Assembly: GCF_030717995.2 (NCBI RefSeq)
Contig: NZ_CP157743.1
Location: forward strand, 2,072,501 to 2,136,500
Reading direction: 5' to 3'
DNA length: 64,000 nt
Origin: Methylomarinum sp. Ch1-1
GTDB taxonomy: Bacteria; Pseudomonadota; Gammaproteobacteria; Methylococcales; Methylomonadaceae
Positions 46,012-54,814 of the stretch are shown here, piece after piece (position 1 is the first letter of the stretch; each line of letters starts with the position of its first letter). The position numbers and the translations under genes are program-made. The notes under the pieces were generated by a model. That model was not told the origin of the DNA. It was given only the letters and a program-made list of their open reading frames with translations, and made no database searches.

Positions 46012-46357
46012 AACACCTTTGCACACTTCGAACGAGCGAATGTGGAAATTTTGGTTGCGATCATGATAGAAGACCGGAGCGGAGTAGGCAATTTGGAGCA
46101 GATATTTTCGGTTCCGGGTATCGATATGGTGTTGGAGGGGGCGGTGGATCTGTCTAAATCCTATGGTGTACCCGGTCAATTTACCCATCCCGAAATCGTG
46201 CAGGCGGTACAAAACATCGCAACAACCTGTCGAACAAAGCGGGTGCCTTTTGCACGGTTCCACGCAATCCGCAACAATTTAACGATTGGAAAATCCAAAA
46301 TGTTCAGGCCTTTTTGCTAGGAGACGATCGCGGCGTGGCTTTTAGGGCTTTTAAAGA
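46012..46357 (+). pseudogene. HpcH/HpaI-type aldolase 3' fragment, copy 1
   Basis: Encodes NVEILVAIMIEDRSGVGNLE, then VPGIDMVLEGAVDLSKSYGV and a HPEIVQAVQNIA stretch, the C-terminal third of a 2-keto-sugar-acid aldolase family protein. SbnG-type citrate synthases of siderophore clusters belong here. One base is missing in CGAACAAAGCG near 46226, so the tail (NPQQFNDWKIQNVQAFLLGD) lies in another frame. It starts and ends at repeat units. Confidence 0.65.
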
Positions 46358-46413
46358 AACCCAAAAGGGTCAGACACCTTTGAAACGAGAACCCAAAAGG
46401 GTCAGACACCTTT
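46358..46413 (+). repeat. Two more ACCCAAAAGGGTCAGACACC units
   Basis: Copies at 46358-46381 and 46390-46413 separate the two aldolase fragments. The second runs directly into the CACACTTCGAACGAGCG that begins the next fragment. Confidence 0.8.
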
Positions 46414-46793
46414 GCACACTTCGAACGAGCGAATGTGGAAATTTTGGTTGCGATCATGATAGAAGACCGGAGCGGAGTAGACAATTTGAAGCGGATATTG
46501 TCGGTTCCGGGTATCGATATGGTGTTGGAGGGGGCGGTGGATCTGTCTGAATCCTATGGTGTACCCGGTTAATTTACCCATCCCGAAATCGTGCAGGCGG
46601 TACAAAACATCGCAACAACCTGTCGAACAAAGCGGGTGCCTTTTGCACGGTTCCACGCAATCCGCAGCAATTTAACGATTGGAAAATCCAAAATGTTCAG
46701 GCCTTTTTGCTAGGAGACGATCGCGGCGTGGCTTTTAGGGCTTTTAAAGCGCATTTGGAGTCTTATCGGACAGGCGTGCCGGCATGCGTTTGA
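46414..46793 (+). pseudogene. HpcH/HpaI-type aldolase 3' fragment, copy 2
   Basis: A near-identical duplicate of the fragment at 46012, but complete to its own stop (YRTGVPACV, stop overlapping the next gene's ATG). It shares the one-base deletion and has in addition a stop codon where copy 1 has CAA (CCCGGTTAATTTACC near 46570). So the frameshift predates the duplication. The original gene probably belonged to the same operon as the PepSY gene. Confidence 0.68.
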
Positions 46794-47839
46794 GCTTAGC
46801 TTTTTGTTACCGCCTGCATCGACGCTTGGGACTGTTGCTGATTGTTCCGTTGTTAGCGATTTCCGGCAGCGGTTTGGTGCTGATCTTTTTCGACCAATTG
46901 CGTTATAGCGCTGAGCCTTATGCGTTGGATGAACCGGTGCAAACGGCTTTACCGCCCATCGAACTGATTGAAACGATTCAGCGGACTAAACCGGATATGC
47001 GCCTAATACGTCTGTATCTGCCGAGTTCAAATCGACAGACGGCCAGAGTTCTGGTGCAAGGGGATCACGAAAAACTGTTCGCGTTTCTACACCCGGGCAC
47101 CGGGAAAATCATCCGTATTCGTGCTGCTTCTGAGAAAGACTGGTTGGACAAGCTTTATCAGTTTCATCAAGGCAAATGGTTAGGAACAATTGGGCAGTTT
47201 CTTTTCAGTCTTTGTGGTGGAGCCGTGTTTCTTCTCTGGCTGTTCGGTCTACGACTATATAAAGCGATATCTGGGAAAAAGAAAAGCATGTGTTACCACA
47301 GACGGATCGGTTTTACCCTTGGAGGATTTCTTGCAGCTTTCACGCTATGTGGCGCCTTGTTGAATTATGCGGCGCCGTTGCAGCGATGGTTGAAACCCGC
47401 GCCGGACGCACCTTTATTTACCCGACCGCAAACTGTACTCAGTATTCAAGAACTGCTGGCGATCGCAAAAAATATCTATCCGGCAAGTTCTCTAGAGCGT
47501 GTTTATATCGATCATCCTACTCAAGGAGTCGTTATGGCACGCTACCAGGATAGCGGGCGTATATATTTAGACAGACAAAATGGTCAAATCCTACAACTAG
47601 AAAAGCCCTTATCACACTGGCTCGACTGGTTGTATCCGCTGCACAGCGGTCGTATGTTCGATATATTCCGTTATCCTGTCTTGTTATTGTTTGGGCTGTC
47701 GTTACTGGTTCTGGCCCTAAGTGGGGTGATTCCGATATGGCGGCGCCGACAAACAAGCAATCGTGTTTATTTGCCCGCTTTACGGCAAAAGATTAACATT
47801 GATAACCGACGCACATTAAAAAAGAGAAGATTCCGATGA
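46784..47839 (+). CDS. PepSY-associated membrane protein
   Basis: 351 residues of the PepSY_TM family. Helix 1 ([20 protein letters not shown]), two central helices (about 142-160 and 177-200) and a C-terminal one ([20 protein letters not shown]). The periplasmic parts have PepSY-like HPGTGKI and DRQNGQIL motifs. In iron regions such proteins are thought to act as ferric-siderophore reductases in the inner membrane. It overlaps both neighbours (aldolase remnant and bacterioferritin), showing an old operon. Confidence 0.8.
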   Translation: MRLSLAFCYRLHRRLGLLLIVPLLAISGSGLVLIFFDQLRYSAEPYALDEPVQTALPPIELIETIQRTKPDMRLIRLYLPSSNRQTARVLVQGDHEKLFAFLHPGTGKIIRIRAASEKDWLDKLYQFHQGKWLGTIGQFLFSLCGGAVFLLWLFGLRLYKAISGKKKSMCYHRRIGFTLGGFLAAFTLCGALLNYAAPLQRWLKPAPDAPLFTRPQTVLSIQELLAIAKNIYPASSLERVYIDHPTQGVVMARYQDSGRIYLDRQNGQILQLEKPLSHWLDWLYPLHSGRMFDIFRYPVLLLFGLSLLVLALSGVIPIWRRRQTSNRVYLPALRQKINIDNRRTLKKRRFR

Positions 47840-48303
47840 AAGGCGATCCCAAAGTTATCGAAAAACTCAACCAACTCCTGGCCGGGGAACTGACCGCGAT
47901 GGATCAGTATTTTATCCATTCCCGCATGTATCATGATTGGGGGTTCGGGAAGCTCTATGAGCGTATCGATCATGAAATGACCGAGGAAACCCAACATGCC
48001 GACCAGTTGATTCGTCGCATCTTGTTTTTGGAAGGAACGCCCGCTTTGTCCAAACGCGCTCCATTGAATATCGGCAGCGACGTTCAGCAGATGCTGGAAA
48101 ACGACCTCAAGCTGGAAATTCAGGTGGTGAATGCGCTGAAAGAAGTCATCGCCTATTGCGAATCAGTCAAGGACTATCAGACGCGGGAAATCCTAGAAGT
48201 CATGCTCGAAGACACCGAGGAAGATCATGCTTACTGGCTGGAACAACAATTGGGGGTGATCGGAAAAATCGGCTTGCAAAACTATCTGCAGTCTCAAATA
48301 TAG
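47836..48303 (+). CDS. bfr: Bacterioferritin
   Basis: 155 residues forming one ferritin four-helix subunit. Start [20 protein letters not shown]; ferroxidase ligands are in [23 protein letters not shown] and [11 protein letters not shown]. The methionine in HEMTEE is the haem axial ligand. It stores iron as a 24-mer in the cytoplasm. The ATG overlaps the PepSY stop (ATGA), linking storage to uptake. Confidence 0.92.
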   Translation: MKGDPKVIEKLNQLLAGELTAMDQYFIHSRMYHDWGFGKLYERIDHEMTEETQHADQLIRRILFLEGTPALSKRAPLNIGSDVQQMLENDLKLEIQVVNALKEVIAYCESVKDYQTREILEVMLEDTEEDHAYWLEQQLGVIGKIGLQNYLQSQI

Positions 48304-48352
48304 TTGTTCTTTTCATTCGAAATGAGTATTTCGCTCAGTTCCCGGGATTCCT

Positions 48353-48961
48353 ATGGCTGGTTGTTGCGACAATAACTGTTCTTTAGAACGCATGCGCGAA
48401 CGTCAGCGCGGCACGTTACAAATCGTTCTCGCCATCAATGCTGTGATGTTCTTCGTCATTGCCGGCGCGGCCTTGTATGGCGAATCGACCTCGTTGCTGG
48501 CCGACAGCCTCGATAATCTAGGCGATGCATTAACTTATGCTCTTAGCCTGTATGCGGTATCGAGGGACGCTACCGTCAAGGCCAAGGTTGCCTTGTTCAA
48601 AGGGTTACTGATAGCGCTGGCTTCCGCCACAGTCATCGCCCAGATTATTTACAAGCTCTATGTTCCCAGTCTGCCCATCTTCGAAGTGATGGGCGTTTTT
48701 AGCCTGCTCGGTCTGACTGCCAACGGTCTTTGTCTTTTCTTGCTTTGGCGGCATCGTCACGAAGATGTCAATATGAGTTCGGTCTGGGAATGTTCGCGCA
48801 ACGACATTGCATCCAACTTGTCAGTTTTTATAGCGGCCGGCGCCGTTTGGTTAACCGGTTCAGGTTGGCCCGATATGGTGGTGGCAATCGGTCTCGTCTT
48901 ACTGTTAATTCGTTCCTCTGTTCGCGTCATTTCAGCGGCGTTCAAAGAACTCCGTCAATAG
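48353..48961 (+). CDS. Cation diffusion facilitator family transporter
   Basis: 202 residues, short for the family because the cytoplasmic C-terminal domain is missing. Six helices are visible. The metal-site motif LLADSLDNLGDAL lies in helix 2, and ECSRNDIASNLSVF in helix 5. The N-terminus has cysteines (MAGCCDNNCSLE). Small CDF proteins of this type export Zn(II), Co(II) or Fe(II). It closes the iron region. Confidence 0.83.
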   Translation: MAGCCDNNCSLERMRERQRGTLQIVLAINAVMFFVIAGAALYGESTSLLADSLDNLGDALTYALSLYAVSRDATVKAKVALFKGLLIALASATVIAQIIYKLYVPSLPIFEVMGVFSLLGLTANGLCLFLLWRHRHEDVNMSSVWECSRNDIASNLSVFIAAGAVWLTGSGWPDMVVAIGLVLLLIRSSVRVISAAFKELRQ

Positions 48962-48999
48962 ACGATAAATCAAGGTAAAGAAAAAACCCAAAAAGGTCA

Positions 49000-49069
49000 A
49001 AACCCAAAAGGGTCAGACACCTTTGCACCTTTTTGCACAAAAGTGCACAAAAGGGTCAGACACCTTTGC
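49000..49069 (+). repeat. Two ACCCAAAAGGGTCAGACACC units at a gene-fragment junction
   Basis: Copies at about 49000-49024 and 49046-49069, with a broken ACCCAAAAAGG piece before and TTTGCACC/TTTTTGCAC scraps between. The last copy abuts the restriction-modification fragment. Confidence 0.75.
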
Positions 49070-49340
49070 AGTATGAGCAGAAACTGTCGGAACTGATGAA
49101 TGAAGCTGGAGAGTTGACAGCAATACTCATCACTTGTGCGAAAAACGCAAGTAACAAGCGAGGTGATAAATGAAAAACGATTCTTCACAAAATTCATCCT
49201 TTCGCCTTCAGCCTTCATCCTTTCCACCCGGCTGGCAGATCGTTAAGTTCGGGGAGATTGCCAAGAACATCTCGAAACGTATAGAGCCATCGGAAACAGA
49301 TTTAGAGGTCTATGATGGTCTTATGACGGTGCGCTTGTTG
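49069..49340 (+). pseudogene. Type I restriction-modification remnants (hsdM end, hsdS start)
   Basis: First, 34 codons reading QYEQKLSELMNEAGELT to a stop, like the tail of an HsdM methylase. Overlapping it as ATGA, a second frame begins MKNDSSQNSSFRLQPSSFPP and continues GWQIVKFGEIAKNISKRIEP, like the N-terminus of an HsdS specificity subunit. The latter breaks off in LEVYDGL. Both are too short to function. Confidence 0.55.
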
Positions 49341-50097
49341 TAGGCGCTGTGTGTGAATTCATTGAGTCACTCGACCAAGATGGCACCGGCGACTCGATCA
49401 ATCGTCTGCAGCAATCAAGCAGGGCTGGCCTGTAAAACCAAGAAAAAATTTAAAGCTACAACCGACTCCAAGCATGCCAAGCCGATTGCGCCAAACTTAC
49501 TGGACAGACACAAACCGTCTCACAACTGGATCGTTCATGTGGGCGATTTTACCTACATTGCCACCGATGAAGGCTGGTTGTCCCACAGGGACTTCCTTCG
49601 GTCGTGTTTGGCGGTGGTCATTGACTTGTTTTCCAGAAAGGTGGTCGGCTGGTCGATGGATAGTCGGATGAAGGCCAAGCTTAGTCAATGACGCTTTATT
49701 AATGGCTCTGTGGAAGCGCAAACCCGAGAAAGGGCTTGTCTGGCATACCGATCGCGGCAGCCAGTATGCTTCTGATAGCCATCGCGCGATTTTAAAGGAG
49801 CATCATGTCGTTCAATCGATGAGTCGTAAAGGAAACTGCTGGGATGAGCGTGTCCGAAAGTTTTTTTCATACCTTGAAAACGGAATTGACGCATCACTGT
49901 CGATTTAAAACTCGTGAAGAAGGTAAGCAGGCGATTTTTGAATATATTGAGGTCTTTTACTTGTGCCCCGCGGGTACTTGTGCCCCGTGGGTATAATCGA
50001 GAACGCCTTCATTCTGCCAATGACTATTTGTCACCGGTGGACTACGAAATGCAGCAAAAAGCTGTGTAATCATGTGCCCGGAAAAGTGTTGACACAT
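49341..50097 (+). mobile_element. Degenerate IS3-family transposase (orfB) remnant
   Basis: Pieces of an IS3-type DDE transposase in three frames: AGLACKTKKKFKATTDSKH and FTYIATDEGWL to VIDLFSRKVVGWSMDSRMKA. Then, after a shift near 49690, ALWKRKPEKGLVWHTDRGSQ and QSMSRKGNCWDE. After another shift, FFHTLKTELTHHCRFKTREE and lastly PVDYEMQQKAV. Ten extra codons interrupt GWL...LAVVIDLF, and ACTTGTGCCCCG is duplicated near 49970. GTGTTGACACATCA near 50083 may be the right end. Inactive. Confidence 0.8.
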
Positions 50098-50247
50098 CAA
50101 ATTTAAATTGGGTTGAGATGCCCTACAGAAAAACTCCATCGCCTTTGTGATAATTTCTAAGTCCATCAACAAACGTTTAAATCTCTTTCAACCTAGCATT
50201 CCTCATATCATCTCAATTTAAACCCAAGCAAGGAAGCGATTAAGGTG

Positions 50248-50263
50248 TTAACAAATTTGTTAA
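50248..50263. promoter_or_regulatory. Palindromic operator-like site upstream of crn2
   Basis: TTAACAAATTTGTTAA is a perfect 16-base palindrome, 120 bases ahead of the crn2 start. The core ACAAATTTGT recurs at 61592, 62884 and 63018. Confidence 0.6.
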
Positions 50264-50382
50264 ATGTGTATTTTCTTCGGATTGTTGGTTTAATCTCGAC
50301 CAATGGAAATAATCGGTCAAAGATATTTTCCAAGAATGTTGGCGATGCCAATGCTAATTTAGGTTTAATCTTTCGTAAGCAG

Positions 50383-50709
50383 ATGAACATGGTGCTTTAT
50401 ATTATCAACACACCGGTATTGACGGAATACGGACTTTGGGAATTTTCTGGTCCTTTGACGATTAATGATGCTCGGTCAATACTTGAGACCGGATTCGTTT
50501 CAGCTATTGGGCATGCAGCAAGCGCTAATGTGCTCAGCCAAATCCTTAATGTCCCCATTCCCGCCAATCGCATTCATATCAAGATGCAACCAGGGGATCA
50601 AGCATTGATTTTGCGGTTGCCGCAACGATTACCCGAAGGTAAAGTGCTTGACGAAACTGAGCTCAAGACGTTAAATTTTGAACTAGGCTTGCTCAAACGC
50701 CTGAAATAA
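50383..50709 (+). CDS. crn2: Crn2 ring nuclease (DUF1874, AcrIII-1 homologue)
   Basis: 108 residues: MNMVLYIINTPVLTEYGLWE, then ILETGFVSAIGHAASANVLS, VPIPANRIHIKMQPGDQALI and LRLPQRLPEGKVLDE. This matches DUF1874, the family of viral anti-CRISPR AcrIII-1 and the cellular ring nuclease Crn2, which cleave cyclic tetra-adenylate. The GFVSAIGH histidine is the expected catalytic position. I start at ATG 50383 (50389 also possible). An in-frame GTG at 50245 would add 46 unlike residues and overlap the palindrome. It opens the type III gene block and should shut off the cA4 signal. Confidence 0.85.
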   Translation: MNMVLYIINTPVLTEYGLWEFSGPLTINDARSILETGFVSAIGHAASANVLSQILNVPIPANRIHIKMQPGDQALILRLPQRLPEGKVLDETELKTLNFELGLLKRLK

Positions 50710-50730
50710 CAATAAAGGGAAAGGAAGACC

Positions 50731-51846
50731 ATGCAACAACCCAATAAATTTCCAAAACGAGTTTTGCTGGCCGTTAGCGGCATGTCACCGCAAATTGTCA
50801 CAGAAACGCTTTACAGTCTGGTGACGAAGCAAACGGAACCATTCATTCCGACCGAGATTCATTTGATCACTACTCAATCCGGCGCCCAGCAGGCTAAATT
50901 GCAATTGCTGGACGAAAACAGCGGGAAATTTTGGCAATTGTGCAAGGATTACTGCTTGCCCGAAATCCGTTTTCCGGAAAAAAACATTCACGTGATAGAA
51001 GACAGCAACGGCTTGGCGTTAGATGACATCAAAACGCCAGAACAAAACGAGGCCGCGGCCGATTTTATTACCGCCATCGTCAGTAAACTGACCCGCGACG
51101 ATGATGCCAGCCTTCACGTTTCGATTGCCGGCGGTCGTAAGACCATGGGCTACTACCTAGGTTATGCGCTGAGTTTGTACGGACGGGCGCAGGACAGACT
51201 ATCGCACGTACTGGTGACCGATCGATACGAAAGCCTGAAAGACTTTTTCTACCCCACGCCGGACAGTCACGTTATTCACGACAAGGACAATCATGCGCTA
51301 AACGCCAAGGATGCGGAAGTCATGCTGGCCGAAATTCCCTTTGTTCGTCTACGCGGAGGGATTCCGCCACACTTATTGGAGGGTAAAACCACCTTCAGTG
51401 AAAGTATTAAATTTGTGCGCCAAATCGAGCAAGCCCCTCAATTACGTATTGATACAGTCAAGCGATGCTTTTGGGTGTCTGATATTAAAGTCGCCCCTCA
51501 GGAGGTGAATTTTATTTTCTATCGATGGTTACTGGAGCGGTCTATCAAAGGCGATCCCGTCAAGCGTTTGCCTAGCGATAACAACTCGGATTACGCCAGG
51601 GAGTTTTTGGCTTTCTATGCCCAGAATGTGAATGAAGCGAAAGACGGCGATCGTACACAAAAGGCACTTGAGGGCGGCATGCCTAATCAATGGATATCGG
51701 AACGCATCAGCCTGATAAAACGTAGTTTTGAAAACAGTTTGGGCAAACATGCCGCGCAGCCTTTCATCGTGCAAAGCACTGGCAACAATAACAACCGCCA
51801 ATATCACATTGCCCTGACCGAAGAGCAGATCACTTTTGTTGCCTGA
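50731..51846 (+). CDS. CARF protein, NE0113/TIGR02584 (ring nuclease Csm6-type) family
   Basis: 371 residues. The N-terminal CARF domain has LLAVSGMSPQIVTETLYSLV, LITTQSGAQQAKLQLL, and HVSIAGGRKTMGYYLGYALS followed by RLSHVLVTDRYE, then EIPFVRLRGG. This is the TIGR02584 family, annotated by NCBI as CRISPR-associated ring nuclease. The region after about 230 is a helical domain with no HEPN RxxxxH motif that I can see. It would bind, and perhaps cleave, cyclic oligoadenylate. It is 21 bases downstream of crn2 and 20 upstream of cmr1. Confidence 0.85.
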   Translation: MQQPNKFPKRVLLAVSGMSPQIVTETLYSLVTKQTEPFIPTEIHLITTQSGAQQAKLQLLDENSGKFWQLCKDYCLPEIRFPEKNIHVIEDSNGLALDDIKTPEQNEAAADFITAIVSKLTRDDDASLHVSIAGGRKTMGYYLGYALSLYGRAQDRLSHVLVTDRYESLKDFFYPTPDSHVIHDKDNHALNAKDAEVMLAEIPFVRLRGGIPPHLLEGKTTFSESIKFVRQIEQAPQLRIDTVKRCFWVSDIKVAPQEVNFIFYRWLLERSIKGDPVKRLPSDNNSDYAREFLAFYAQNVNEAKDGDRTQKALEGGMPNQWISERISLIKRSFENSLGKHAAQPFIVQSTGNNNNRQYHIALTEEQITFVA

Positions 51847-51866
51847 ATATTTAAGTACATCCCATT

Positions 51867-52859
51867 ATGCAAACTATTGAAGCGCAGTACGAAATAGTCA
51901 CCCCGATGTTCATCGGCGGCGCCCATCAGAATGATGAACCTGAGATACGTCCCCCCTCTGTCAAAGGCGCATTGCGTTTTTGGTGGCGAGCTCAACAATG
52001 GGGCGATTGTCTTAAATCCAATGAGGGTAATGCCCATTTAGCGCTTAAAGCGCTGTATCGTGACGAGGCAAAGTTATTTGGCGCAGCGGCCAGAGATGAT
52101 GCTTATGGCCAAGGTTTATTCCAACTCAGATTAAAGCAGATTGATCCCCAAGGTACTGAAAAAAAATGGCCTAAAAATAACGATGCCGGCGCCGGTTTTT
52201 TAGGTTATGGCCTGGATGCCACGCGTAACGGTCAACCACATCGATGGGCCATTAAGCAGGGCAAATTCACAGTATGTCTGTCATTAAAACCGGCCATTAG
52301 CTCTGATCAGGTGCAGCAATTACAACATAGTCTGATGTTATTCGGATTACTAGGGGGTTTAGGCAGTCGCGCCAGACGTGGCTTTGGTTCAGTGGCCATT
52401 ACATCCCTAAACGAGAAAACGTTTAATTTTCAAAATAGCGAAGACTACTTTGAGATCCTAAAAAAACAAATAGCCTCTATCCAGTTGGCTCCATCCATGC
52501 CCTTAATCACTGCACTCAATGACGCCATTCAAGTTGCCAAAGCTGGAGAAGCACCTGATCCTAGACGGCTGATGGATCAATTGGGAGGGGCGTATAAAGA
52601 AGCACGAAAAAAAGCCGGAAAAGGCATGGCCAAACTGCCATTTGGCTTACCCTTGGCAGGTAATAAAGGCTCCTCGGATGAAAACAATCGCCGCAGCAGT
52701 CCTTTACTGCTACATATCCATCCCATTGGCAATCAATTTGTAGCCATGGCGACTCTGATTCCTGCGCAATTTCACCCAGATTACCCCGAAGGTAAGGAAC
52801 TGGGGTTTTACCGTCCTATTCTGGACTTTATGAATACATTGGAAAGGGTTTATCCATGA
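51867..52859 (+). CDS. cmr1: Type III-B effector subunit Cmr1
   Basis: 330-residue RAMP protein. EAQYEIVTPMFIGGAHQNDE and EIRPPSVKGALRFWWRAQQW are the Cmr1 signature, with the glycine-rich LGGLGSRARRGFGSVAI loop. It caps the target-3' end of the Cmr complex and contacts the RNA. The stop overlaps cmr2 (ATGA). Confidence 0.93.
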   Translation: MQTIEAQYEIVTPMFIGGAHQNDEPEIRPPSVKGALRFWWRAQQWGDCLKSNEGNAHLALKALYRDEAKLFGAAARDDAYGQGLFQLRLKQIDPQGTEKKWPKNNDAGAGFLGYGLDATRNGQPHRWAIKQGKFTVCLSLKPAISSDQVQQLQHSLMLFGLLGGLGSRARRGFGSVAITSLNEKTFNFQNSEDYFEILKKQIASIQLAPSMPLITALNDAIQVAKAGEAPDPRRLMDQLGGAYKEARKKAGKGMAKLPFGLPLAGNKGSSDENNRRSSPLLLHIHPIGNQFVAMATLIPAQFHPDYPEGKELGFYRPILDFMNTLERVYP

Positions 52860-54814
52860 CCGCTCAATACTTCCACTTCACCCTAGGCCCCGTGCAGGGA
52901 TTTGTCGCCCAGGCGCGTCGTACTCGGGATTTTTGGGCGGGTTCTTTTTTGTTGTCCTGGTTGTCGGCAGTCGCCATGCAGGCCGTGCAGAAGCAAGGCG
53001 GCGAGATTATTTTCCCTAAAGTTAGCGACAGCTACCTCGATTGGTTGGAGCAGAAAGGGAAAGGTACGCCTCCGCAACAAGGCTGCGTACCCAATCGCTT
53101 TAAAGGAGGCTTGGCCAAGGTGCCTACCGATTTCAAACCGGAATTAGTGACCAATAGCATTCAAAAGGCCTGGGAAGCGTTGGCAAATTTGGTCTGGCAA
53201 CGAGACTTGGCAGATGCGCCATCAATCACTCGTGAAATATGGGACAGACAGATTAAATCCTTTTGGGAAATCAGTTGGGCTTTATCCGACAACGAAATCG
53301 AAAGCAATCTATTGGATAGGCGCAAAAACTGGCGGACTTATTTACCGCCGGCTGAAGCAGGCGTCAAATGTATGATGATGGACGGCTGGCAGGAATTGTC
53401 CGGCATTGACACACCCAATGCCAAAGGACTCAAGTTGTTTTGGGACCAACTGCGCCAAACCGGCAAACATGGCATGAAAACCGATTTACGCGATAGCGAA
53501 TACCTATGCGCCATTGCTTTTATCAAGCGCCGTTTTGCCCGCTATTTTGAGGAGTTAGTCGAACCCATGCCCGTGGACTGGATGCTTCATGGTTGGAAAG
53601 TCAATTCAGCTGTCCCTTCGGTGGCCTACATGGCCGCTGCACCCTGGTTGGCGCAAATGATACGGTATGCACCGGAAAACAAACTGCAATTTTTTCATGA
53701 TGCAGCCAAAAAGCTTACCCAAAGCTACGGGGAATACGACACCCAATTGGATTGTATCGATAGCGTATTAATGCAGCGTAAAGATTCCAAGCTGTTTTGG
53801 AACACCAAGAGCCTGGACGGCAACGTATTCTTTGAATCGGCCTTGGACAACAAAAACATTTACGAGGATCGAGAACAGGCGCGAAAGGTGAAAGAAGCAC
53901 TGAGCGATTTACGTCGATCGGTCAACGAACAAAACCTGGAGCCCGTCAGCCCGTTTTATGCTGTATTAATGATGGACGGCGACTCGCTCGGCAGCCATAT
54001 GAGCGATCCTGACAAACAGCAAAACATCAGCAAGGGCCTGGAAAAGTTTACCAATGGTGTGCAAGCCATCGTCGACGAATACAGCGGCTTTTTGATCTAT
54101 GCCGGCGGCGATGACGTGCTGGCTTTATTGCCGTTGGAATGGGCGCTCAATTGCGCCAAAGCCCTGCGCGAACATTATCTGAAATGCTTTGCCGCTTGGG
54201 ATGACATCGACACCACCTTATCCGGCGCGATCGAATACGCCCACATTCGCATGCCTTTAGGCAAGGTATTGAGCGATGCCCATCATTTACTAGATGACAT
54301 CGCCAAGGAACAAACCGGCCGGGACGCCATTGCGGTGCGGGTCTGGAAGCCCGGTGGTCAGCATTTGCAATGGGCCATGCCGTGGGAAAAAGCCTTATGC
54401 TCAAGTACAGGCGAAGTCATCATCGACCAGCTGGCCAGTGATTTTCGACGCGACCAACAAAACACTCCGTTTTCCAATAGCTTCTTTTTTAATGTGGAAG
54501 AGCGGTTCGCCAGCTTGCAAAACAAAGACCAGCAAAGAGAGATGCAACTTAGTCAGGAATTCGACCAAACAGCCATGAGGCAGCTCATTGCGGCTGAATA
54601 TCTCAATTCCGGCGTAAATCTCGTCAAAGACTCAGAAAAACGGATTAATCTGCAACAGGCTATCACTCGAATAGACAACCTTCTCAGCCAGTGTTTTCCG
54701 TTCAAGCGCATATTGAAAAACGATAAACCGTATTTTGAATCGACCCATCAACTCAACCCTAGTGCTCTACAACTGATTCGATTTCTGGCGCAAAAAGGAG
54801 TGGAACGTGGCTAA
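52856..54814 (+). CDS. cmr2: Cas10/Cmr2, cyclic oligoadenylate synthase subunit
   Basis: 652 residues. It begins directly with FHFTLGPVQGFVAQARRTRD, then WAGSFLLSWLSAVAMQAV, the Cmr2 N-terminal domain. There is no preceding HD nuclease domain. Palm domains include MMDGDSLGSHM near 375 and the cyclase GGDD at residues 417-420 (YAGGDDVLALLPLEWAL). Zinc-finger cysteines are few. So it should make cyclic oligoadenylate on target RNA binding but not cut DNA by an HD site. It overlaps cmr1 and cmr3. Confidence 0.94.
   Translation: MTAQYFHFTLGPVQGFVAQARRTRDFWAGSFLLSWLSAVAMQAVQKQGGEIIFPKVSDSYLDWLEQKGKGTPPQQGCVPNRFKGGLAKVPTDFKPELVTNSIQKAWEALANLVWQRDLADAPSITREIWDRQIKSFWEISWALSDNEIESNLLDRRKNWRTYLPPAEAGVKCMMMDGWQELSGIDTPNAKGLKLFWDQLRQTGKHGMKTDLRDSEYLCAIAFIKRRFARYFEELVEPMPVDWMLHGWKVNSAVPSVAYMAAAPWLAQMIRYAPENKLQFFHDAAKKLTQSYGEYDTQLDCIDSVLMQRKDSKLFWNTKSLDGNVFFESALDNKNIYEDREQARKVKEALSDLRRSVNEQNLEPVSPFYAVLMMDGDSLGSHMSDPDKQQNISKGLEKFTNGVQAIVDEYSGFLIYAGGDDVLALLPLEWALNCAKALREHYLKCFAAWDDIDTTLSGAIEYAHIRMPLGKVLSDAHHLLDDIAKEQTGRDAIAVRVWKPGGQHLQWAMPWEKALCSSTGEVIIDQLASDFRRDQQNTPFSNSFFFNVEERFASLQNKDQQREMQLSQEFDQTAMRQLIAAEYLNSGVNLVKDSEKRINLQQAITRIDNLLSQCFPFKRILKNDKPYFESTHQLNPSALQLIRFLAQKGVERG

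Noticed and set aside
50245-50382. Extended N-terminus for crn2
   Set aside because: The extra residues do not resemble the family, and the DNA holds a 16-base palindrome that fits a regulatory role better.
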